From Patescibacteria group bacterium (lineage in GTDB: Bacteria > Patescibacteriota > Minisyncoccia > Phycocordibacterales > UBA9973): 6,816 bases of DNA. Numbering within the stretch: the stretch's first letter is position 1; every line of letters begins with the position of its first letter. This document shows, piece by piece, positions 1 to 4,324 of this stretch. The notes beneath the pieces are model-generated. The model searched no databases. It had not been told where the DNA came from and worked only from the letters and a program-made list of their open reading frames with translations. The position numbers and the translations under genes are program-made. The stretch lies in NCBI GenBank assembly GCA_030916575.1, contig JAUPWJ010000049.1, forward strand, positions 1-6,816, read 5' to 3'.

Positions 1-1029
1 AAATTACAAAGAGAAGAAGATAAATTATCTAGTGAAATAGTAAAAATAAAACAAGATATTTCTCAAGAAATAGAAGAAGGCCGAGATAAAGAAAGAGAGA
101 AATTTACTTTGAAAGTTCGCCAGCAAGAGCTCACCTCAGCACTGGACTTAATAAATGTTAAAGAAGAAAATTTAGCTCGCGAAACGGAGAGTTTTGAAAA
201 TGAAATTAAAGAAGGCTCAGTACTTGTGGGTCATGAAATATTGTCTTATAAGAATTTTGAAGTTAGCGAAGCTACAGACAGACAAATAGAAAGAACTATA
301 CAAGAAGAACAAAGGAGAAAAATAGAAAGAATAAAAATAAAATTAGAAGACAGTGGACTTGCTGAGAGCGGGGAAGTATTGAAAGAATACAAAGAGATGA
401 CAGAGAGGGATGAATTCTTGGCGAAAGAACTTGAAGATTTAAATGTAAGTATTGAGTCTCTGAAAACATTGATGGCAGATTTGAAAGAGAAAATTGATGT
501 AGAATTTAAAGAAGGAATAAAGAAAATAAATGTAGAATTCGGAAATTTCTTTGCACTTATGTTCGGCGGGGGCTCAGGGTCACTTCATGTTGTAGTAGAA
601 AATAAAAAAAGAAGAGGTGGAAGTGAAGATGAAGAAGAGATAGGAATTGAAGAAGAAGAAAAAATAGAGCTTGAACAAGGAATAGAAATAAATGTTTCTT
701 TACCGCATAAAAAAGTAAAAGAACTGCAATCTCTTTCAGGAGGTGAGCGCTCACTTACATCTATTGCTCTTCTTTTCGCAATGTCTCAAGTAAATCCACC
801 ACCATTTCTAATACTAGACGAGACAGATGCAGCATTAGACGAAGCAAACTCCAGAAAGTATGGAGATATGATAGAACGCCTCTCCGCACGCTCACAGCTC
901 ATTGTGGTGACTCACAATCGTGAGACTATGTCTCGAGCCGGAGTGCTCTATGGAGTCACAATAGGAGGAGACGGAGCATCTAAACTTCTATCAGTAAAAT
1001 TCGATGAAGCAGTAAGTATTGCGAAATAA
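1..1029 (+). CDS. smc: Chromosome segregation protein SMC, C-terminal part (5' end outside window)
   Basis: SMC is a dimeric ABC-type ATPase that organises and segregates the chromosome in the cytoplasm, usually with ScpA/ScpB. The reading frame is open from base 1, so 342 residues of the C-terminal half are visible; the N-terminal Walker A head, hinge and most of the coiled coil lie upstream. Visible residues 1 to about 180 are Glu/Lys-rich coiled coil. The canonical head re-entry FGGGSG follows at about 188-193. A Lys/Arg then Glu-rich low-complexity insert lies at about 202-230. The ABC signature LSGGE is at 245-249, Walker B ending in D273-E274, the D-loop just after, and the H-switch histidine at H305 (VVTHNRE). 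All catalytic parts of the C-terminal head are present, so the gene looks functional. Its TAA overlaps the ATG of the methyltransferase gene, which suggests translational coupling. Identification is firm from motifs and order. Confidence 0.96.
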   Translation, partial: KLQREEDKLSSEIVKIKQDISQEIEEGRDKEREKFTLKVRQQELTSALDLINVKEENLARETESFENEIKEGSVLVGHEILSYKNFEVSEATDRQIERTIQEEQRRKIERIKIKLEDSGLAESGEVLKEYKEMTERDEFLAKELEDLNVSIESLKTLMADLKEKIDVEFKEGIKKINVEFGNFFALMFGGGSGSLHVVVENKKRRGGSEDEEEIGIEEEEKIELEQGIEINVSLPHKKVKELQSLSGGERSLTSIALLFAMSQVNPPPFLILDETDAALDEANSRKYGDMIERLSARSQLIVVTHNRETMSRAGVLYGVTIGGDGASKLLSVKFDEAVSIAK

Positions 1030-1646
1030 TGTCTAAATTGATTTATCAAAAAACTAAAGAAGTTTACAATAAACTCGGAGAGAAATATTTGAGTGACAGT
1101 ATAAAAGCAGTTTCACCTGAGCGATTGCCATTTTTAAAAAAGTTAGATAAAAATTCAATTATACTGGATGTTGGTTGTGGTGGAGGAAGGGACTCAAAAT
1201 TTTTTGTTCAAAAAGGTTTAAAAGTATTTGGTGTTGATGTTTCGGATGTTTTAGTAAAAATTGCTCGAAAAGAAGTTCCAAATGCAAAGTTTGCATGTGG
1301 AGATATTTTGGATATAAAACTAAAACCTAATTCTTTTGATGGTATTTGGGCTGAAGCAATTTTGCTTCACTTAAAAAGAAAAGATGTGCTGAAATCAGTT
1401 AGAAAATTTTATAAGATTTTAAAGCCTGATGGCCTTGTACATGTGTCAGTTAAAAAAGGTAGAGGAGAGAAATTAGTTAAGGAAAAACTCTCTGGCTGGA
1501 ATGAGCGTTTCTATACCTATTTTTCAAAAAAAGAAATGGAGGACATATTTTCCTCTGCAGGCTTTCAAATAAAATACTCAAAAATTTTGCCTGATCCAAT
1601 AGGTAGAAAAAATGTTACTTGGGTGATAATTTCAGCAAGAAAATAA
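1029..1646 (+). CDS. Class I SAM-dependent methyltransferase, substrate unknown
   Basis: This 205-aa protein has the Rossmann-type methyltransferase core and little else. Motif I is at about 44-55 (ILDVGCGGGRD), the glycine-rich loop that binds S-adenosylmethionine. The acidic end of strand 2 is D70 (GVDVS). A GD pair at 91-92 fits the adenine-binding acidic loop. The post-motif FDGIWAEAILLHL at 103-115 and LKPDGLVHVSV at about 131-141 match the usual strand 4/strand 5 pattern of methyltransferase type 11/25-like families. No extra substrate-recognition domain is present, so the methyl acceptor (small molecule, protein or RNA) cannot be told. The ATG overlaps the smc stop by one base and there is no Shine-Dalgarno sequence, so translation probably depends on coupling. 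The family is secure; the specific role is unknown. Confidence 0.9.
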   Translation: MSKLIYQKTKEVYNKLGEKYLSDSIKAVSPERLPFLKKLDKNSIILDVGCGGGRDSKFFVQKGLKVFGVDVSDVLVKIARKEVPNAKFACGDILDIKLKPNSFDGIWAEAILLHLKRKDVLKSVRKFYKILKPDGLVHVSVKKGRGEKLVKEKLSGWNERFYTYFSKKEMEDIFSSAGFQIKYSKILPDPIGRKNVTWVIISARK

Positions 1647-1667
1647 TAGATATAATATATTAAAAAT

Positions 1668-2258
1668 ATGAAAGAAAAATTAGAGATATTTAAACAAGTG
1701 GTAATTAAAAACTCTGAAAATCATAATTTTGAGTACAGAGAGTGGTTTATTGCTGACCACATGATGATAGTAGAGAGAATTTCTATGGAGCTTTGTGATA
1801 TTTATACAAAAGCCGACAGAGATGTAGTCTTTGCTTTAGTTTGGTTTCATGACTTTGGAAAACCAATTGATGAAAAAAATGAGCGAGAAATAACGAAAAC
1901 AAAAGGTCCTGAGACAATGCGAGAAATTGGATTTACAGATGAATTTATTGAAAAAGTTTTAGCGTATTGGACTCGTATGGAAATGAAAAATGAAATAGAT
2001 ATATCTAAGGAAGCGATAGAAGTGCAAATTGTGAGTACAGCAGATGGTGCATCTCATTTCGTGGGGAAATTTTTTCCATCTTATTTTCATGATAGCTCTA
2101 CTGAAGGATTTAAAGAAATAGAACAAAGGTTAAGGGAAAAGATTACTAAAGATTGGGAACGAAAAATAGTTTTACCAGAAATTAAGGAAGCTTTTAGAGA
2201 AAGATATATTCGAGCATTAGAAATTATAGGTGAATATCCCGATAAATTTATTTTTTAA
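1668..2258 (+). CDS. HD-domain metal-dependent phosphohydrolase
   Basis: This 196-aa soluble protein carries an HD-superfamily signature in the right order: H31 (ADHMMIV), the HD doublet H61-D62 in a hydrophobic helix (ALVWFHDFGKP), and the distal aspartate D126 (STADGASH). These residues usually coordinate one or two divalent metals and hydrolyse phosphate esters of nucleotides or related compounds. The C-terminal third (about 145-185) is charged and helical. No nucleotide-second-messenger domain (RelA/SpoT synthetase, HD-GYP signature, GAF) is attached, so the substrate is open. The start follows the methyltransferase stop by 21 nt with no Shine-Dalgarno sequence. A TATAAT hexamer lies 12 nt before the ATG but has no recognisable -35 partner, so I treat the gene as part of the smc operon. 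Family confident; function unspecific. Confidence 0.85.
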   Translation: MKEKLEIFKQVVIKNSENHNFEYREWFIADHMMIVERISMELCDIYTKADRDVVFALVWFHDFGKPIDEKNEREITKTKGPETMREIGFTDEFIEKVLAYWTRMEMKNEIDISKEAIEVQIVSTADGASHFVGKFFPSYFHDSSTEGFKEIEQRLREKITKDWERKIVLPEIKEAFRERYIRALEIIGEYPDKFIF

Positions 2259-2315
2259 TTCTACTAACTTGCTATTTTTTAAAAAAGTTGCATAATCAAA
2301 TAAATATATAATTCT

Positions 2316-2344
2316 TTGATTTCATCTATCTTCTAATATATAAA
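2316..2344 (+). promoter_or_regulatory. Candidate promoter giving a nearly leaderless transcript
   Basis: TTGATT (2316-2321) and TATAAA (2339-2344) are separated by exactly 17 nt, matching the sigma-70 layout. Initiation about 7 nt after the -10 would fall near 2351, only about four bases before the ATG at 2355, so the message would be almost leaderless. That would suit a gene with no Shine-Dalgarno sequence. The region is very AT-rich, so a chance match is quite possible. Confidence 0.4.
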
Positions 2345-2354
2345 CCTACTAATT

Positions 2355-2879
2355 ATGTCTATATTAATGTATCACGGGACTCGTAGTGAAAGGCAACGAG
2401 TTAAAAAAATGCATATTTCACCCATTATTCTTTCCGAGGTAACTCGTGAAAAAGTCGCTATGTTTTTTGACATTCAGTTGACCTTCTTAGGGATAAAGAA
2501 ATATCTTGAAAGTTCATTTATGTCTTATATTGAGCCCGCAGTTGATTTTTGTGATGCTGAAAGTCAGGCGTATGAATATTTTTCTACAGATATTTTGTCC
2601 AACACGGATTCTGGTTTAATTTCTAGCTTAGGAATAAAAAGAAGTTCACCGGAGGAAATAATTGCTAATGTGAAATTTCTTTCAAGCCACCCTGAATTTC
2701 TAAAAATAGAAGGTGGCAAGGAGGTGAATTTTATTCTAGGGTATGATGTGGTGGATGGACATCTTAGAGCAATATGTCTTAAACATAAAAGACGGTGGAG
2801 AAAGAGTGAGATTCATTTTTTTACACAAAGGTTAAATCGATGGGGTAAAAAAACTCCAAAAGGTTTTGCTAAAATATAA
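2355..2879 (+). CDS. Hypothetical protein, 174 aa, unrecognised family
   Basis: I do not recognise this protein. It is predicted to be soluble: no signal peptide and no membrane segment. The N-terminus reads MSILMYHGTR. The middle (about 25-95) is mixed hydrophobic/acidic with two cysteines outside any metal-binding pattern (C67, C141). Residues 100-118 resemble an amphipathic helix, and the C-terminus (about 144-174) is strongly basic (KHKRRWRK, then NRWGKKTPKG), which could contact nucleic acid or ribosomes. The start at 2355 is the first ATG in the frame; an in-frame ATG at 2367 is an alternative. A 96-nt gap separates it from the HD gene and holds a candidate promoter close to the start. 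Codon use looks like that of the neighbours. It is 32 nt ahead of the small membrane-protein gene and may be co-transcribed with it. The length and full-frame continuity support a real gene; function unknown. Confidence 0.75.
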   Translation: MSILMYHGTRSERQRVKKMHISPIILSEVTREKVAMFFDIQLTFLGIKKYLESSFMSYIEPAVDFCDAESQAYEYFSTDILSNTDSGLISSLGIKRSSPEEIIANVKFLSSHPEFLKIEGGKEVNFILGYDVVDGHLRAICLKHKRRWRKSEIHFFTQRLNRWGKKTPKGFAKI

Positions 2880-2911
2880 TAAATACATTTCTAACTTTTA
2901 AATTTCGTGTT

Positions 2912-3193
2912 ATGAAAGCAAAAATAGCCAACACCGTTACTCAGGTTGTCATGTTAGTTTTGGCAATTTACTTCTATTTAAAAATGGATACACCGAATCT
3001 CAAGATTCTTTGGATAGGTTTGTATTTTGCCCTTGCAATATGTAGTTGGGCAATTTATATTATGGTAAGTTCACCACCCACAAACCCAAATTACGATGAA
3101 GACGAGGACGAAGAGAAGGAAGGACCTCCCATAATTCCTCCGGAATTTTCCGAAAGGAAAATTTATAAACAAGAAGAAGAGTTGGTGTGTTAA
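2912..3193 (+). CDS. Small two-helix membrane protein with acidic C-terminal tail
   Basis: This 93-aa protein has two clear hydrophobic segments, about residues 8-24 and 31-52, joined by a short polar turn containing KMDTPN. A 40-residue soluble tail follows. The tail begins with a proline-rich spacer, has a run of nine residues that are all Asp, Glu or Lys (62-70), then a PPIIPP segment, a Lys/Glu-rich stretch and a terminal cysteine (C93). This is a helical hairpin with a charged tail; I cannot match it to a family and infer no activity. There is no Shine-Dalgarno sequence before the ATG. It starts 32 nt after the preceding stop and is the last gene before a strong terminator, so it closes the upstream transcription unit. 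The Glu/Asp-coding stretch is not a simple trinucleotide repeat. Confidence 0.72.
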   Translation: MKAKIANTVTQVVMLVLAIYFYLKMDTPNLKILWIGLYFALAICSWAIYIMVSSPPTNPNYDEDEDEEKEGPPIIPPEFSERKIYKQEEELVC

Positions 3194-3201
3194 TATCTAT
3201 T

Positions 3202-3216
3202 TCAAGTTGGACTTGA
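3202..3216. other. Small perfect hairpin upstream of the terminator
   Basis: A 6-bp perfect stem (TCAAGT / ACTTGA) with a 3-nt loop lies 8 nt past the stop codon of the small membrane protein and 11 nt before the terminator stem. It has no following T-run, so it is not itself a terminator. It could protect the mRNA 3' end, or be chance. Confidence 0.35.
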
Positions 3217-3227
3217 GGATGTATGTC

Positions 3228-3268
3228 GGGCGCTGTTACTCCAATATTGTAACAGTGCCCATTTTTTT
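3228..3268 (+). terminator. Strong intrinsic terminator closing the upstream operon
   Basis: A 12-bp stem (3228-3239 with 3249-3260; one G-U pair, GC-rich base GGGC/GCCC) encloses a 9-nt loop. One A and seven consecutive Ts (3262-3268) follow it. This is a textbook Rho-independent terminator and one of the most GC-rich spots in the intergenic DNA. It separates the smc-side genes from the next promoter, 15 nt downstream. Confidence 0.93.
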
Positions 3269-3282
3269 GTCTTAAATATACC

Positions 3283-3311
3283 TTGACTTTTTAGTCTAAA
3301 AGTGCTATAAT
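3283..3311 (+). promoter_or_regulatory. Near-consensus sigma-70 promoter with extended -10
   Basis: TTGACT (3283-3288) and a perfect TATAAT (3306-3311) are exactly 17 nt apart, and a TG dinucleotide one base before the -10 makes it an extended -10. Initiation is expected near 3318. It sits between a terminator and the membrane-protein gene and gives a leader of about 93 nt. This is the best promoter in the window. Confidence 0.88.
3289..3301. promoter_or_regulatory. Palindrome filling the promoter spacer, possible operator
   Basis: TTTTAG-T-CTAAAA is a perfect 13-nt palindrome centred on base 3295, lying wholly between the -35 and -10 boxes. A dimeric repressor or a MerR-type regulator bound here would control RNA polymerase directly. 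The arms are AT-rich and only six bases, so chance cannot be excluded. Confidence 0.35.
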
Positions 3312-3339
3312 ATGAAGATAAATAAATTCTTTGAGAAAT

Positions 3340-3393
3340 AGTGAAAAGATACAAAAGCTTCTAAACTTTTGGAATTTTTTGTATCTTTTCATT
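3340..3393 (+). promoter_or_regulatory. Long inverted repeat in the 5' leader, candidate cis-regulatory RNA hairpin
   Basis: The arms 3342-3356 and 3377-3391 are perfectly complementary over 15 bp. G-U pairs extend the stem at both ends, plus an A-T pair at the outer end, to 18 bp around a loop of about 18-20 nt. The element lies 22 nt or more downstream of the predicted transcript start and ends 17-18 nt before the ATG. A competing fold exists: CAAAAG (3352-3357), part of the left arm, can pair with CTTTTG (3366-3371) in the loop. Two exclusive folds suggest a switch or attenuator, but no T-run follows the stem, so it would more likely act on translation or RNA stability. It matches no riboswitch class I know. 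As DNA it could also be a dyad protein-binding site. Confidence 0.6.
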
Positions 3394-3410
3394 TAAAAAA
3401 TATAAACTAT

Positions 3411-3935
3411 ATGATGTGGTTGAAATATTATTCATTAGCAATAATGCCTAGCGTTATCGCTACTTTTGCTGCACTCATATGGACTCTTTTGGGTCCTTTA
3501 TTGCAGGTACCAAATTCGGATGTTGAGGTTTTTAACTCAGTGTTCGGTATTGTAGGTTTAGCTCATGGTTTAATTGCTTCAATGCAAATAAACAGGGGAT
3601 ATAATCAACAGCAAAAAATTCAGATAGCCTTGTTTTTAAAAGACGAACGCATGTTCAAAGAAAATGCATGTATTCGTATTAATCCGGCAATCATGTTTCT
3701 TTTGTTTATTTTCTCATTGATTTTCTTCCTTCTGTTTCTATTCTTTCCTTTTGAAAGTATGAAAACAGGTATCGTAGCAGTATGGGCAGTAGTTTTTGTT
3801 CTCTACTTTCTTTGGAAAGTGGCTCAAGAATTATTTAATCCATATAAGGGTGTCCATAAAATTTCACAGGATGAAGTTCAAGAGAAATTCGGAGTTGAAG
3901 TTTTAAGGGAAACCCTTGAAAACTTTCGAAGGTAA
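3411..3935 (+). CDS. Multi-spanning membrane protein, unknown function
   Basis: This 174-aa protein has hydrophobic segments at about residues 8-31, 43-60 (weaker), 91-113 (very hydrophobic, Phe/Leu-rich) and 119-136, so three or four membrane helices. A polar loop with many Gln and Lys lies between helices 2 and 3 (61-88), and a charged C-terminal tail of about 35 residues (140-174) ends in a Glu-rich amphipathic helix. I recognise no transporter, enzyme or channel signature. I chose the ATG at 3411 (a second ATG follows directly). An in-frame TTG at 3369 would add 14 residues encoded by the right arm of the leader hairpin, which looks non-coding. No Shine-Dalgarno sequence precedes the start. 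It is the first gene of a two-gene unit with its own promoter and terminator. The existence of a membrane protein is well supported; its role is not. Confidence 0.82.
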   Translation: MMWLKYYSLAIMPSVIATFAALIWTLLGPLLQVPNSDVEVFNSVFGIVGLAHGLIASMQINRGYNQQQKIQIALFLKDERMFKENACIRINPAIMFLLFIFSLIFFLLFLFFPFESMKTGIVAVWAVVFVLYFLWKVAQELFNPYKGVHKISQDEVQEKFGVEVLRETLENFRR

Positions 3936-3977
3936 AAAGAATACATTGCATTTGTTCATTTATTAAAAAAAATCAGC

Positions 3978-4304
3978 ATGCGACAGCTTGATCTTTTTGA
4001 AGAATTCAAAGGAAATCCATTTTTTATGCCAGTTTACAAGAAATTGGTTTCCGAAAACCCTTTCTCAGTAACAAAGAAGGGGAAGTACATATGCGTAAGT
4101 GAGAAAGTGGTATCTTCTTTAAGAAAAGAGATCTTAAAAATCGAAGACTCTTCTGAGCCTGAAATAGTATTTAGAAAAATACTTGAAGGTAAACAACATA
4201 AGAGGAGGGATGATTATGATCCAACTAGATATTTAGGTGCCGAAAAAATTCGGAACTCTAAACAGCTTACTCAGATTTTTCAAGGATATTTGCCAGGAAC
4301 TTAA
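3978..4304 (+). CDS. Small protein with N-terminal sliding-clamp-binding-like motif (QLDLF)
   Basis: This 108-aa soluble protein begins MRQLDLFEEF. Residues 3-7, QLDLF, exactly match the bacterial beta-clamp binding consensus QL(S/D)LF known from polymerases, MutS/MutL-type repair proteins and Hda, where a near-terminal copy is also seen. The remainder is basic and probably helical in part (43-70), with a very charged KQHKRRDDYD segment at about 72-82, and no family I recognise. If the motif is used, the protein would dock on DnaN at replication forks; this is inference from five residues. It starts 42 nt after the membrane-protein gene with no promoter or Shine-Dalgarno sequence seen, so it is probably co-transcribed with it. 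Its stop codon lies inside a terminator stem, a compact arrangement that fits a genuine 3' end. Confidence 0.75.
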   Translation: MRQLDLFEEFKGNPFFMPVYKKLVSENPFSVTKKGKYICVSEKVVSSLRKEILKIEDSSEPEIVFRKILEGKQHKRRDDYDPTRYLGAEKIRNSKQLTQIFQGYLPGT

Positions 4305-4324
4305 CTAAGTTTCTGGCATTTTTT
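4291..4324 (+). terminator. Intrinsic terminator overlapping the stop codon, between convergent genes
   Basis: A 12-bp stem (4291-4302 with 4307-4318; one G-U pair, base TGCCAG/CTGGCA) has a 4-nt loop and is followed by six Ts (4319-4324). The last codons and stop (4302-4304) of the 108-aa gene form part of the stem and loop. The T-run overlaps the stop codon of the convergent gene on the other strand. The other strand has only a short, interrupted U-tract after the stem (AAATATCC), so it should act mainly on + strand transcripts. Confidence 0.9.

Noticed and set aside
557..754. Minus-strand open frame of 65 codons inside smc
   Set aside because: It is the antisense shadow of the purine-rich Glu/Lys-coding region and gives a Leu/Phe/His-rich product with no start context; the + strand SMC motifs run straight through it.
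1651..1656. TATAAT before the HD-domain gene as an internal promoter
   Set aside because: No -35-like hexamer at 16-18 nt spacing, and TATAAT is frequent by chance in such AT-rich DNA.
2266..2289. Possible terminator after the HD gene (AACTT ... AAGTT with T6A6)
   Set aside because: The stem is short, AT-only apart from one G-C pair, and no T-run follows it.
2875..2880. TATAAT overlapping the stop codon of the 174-aa gene as a promoter for the small membrane protein
   Set aside because: No matching -35 element upstream; more likely chance in AT-rich sequence.
3312..3341. Nine-codon ATG leader ORF (MKINKFFEK) directly after the -10 box
   Set aside because: The expected transcription start (about 3318) lies downstream of this ATG, so it would not be in the mRNA.
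3369..3410. Upstream TTG start adding 14 residues to the membrane protein
   Set aside because: The extension is encoded by the right arm of the leader hairpin and an A/T-rich leader; ATG-ATG at 3411 gives a natural start before the first membrane helix.
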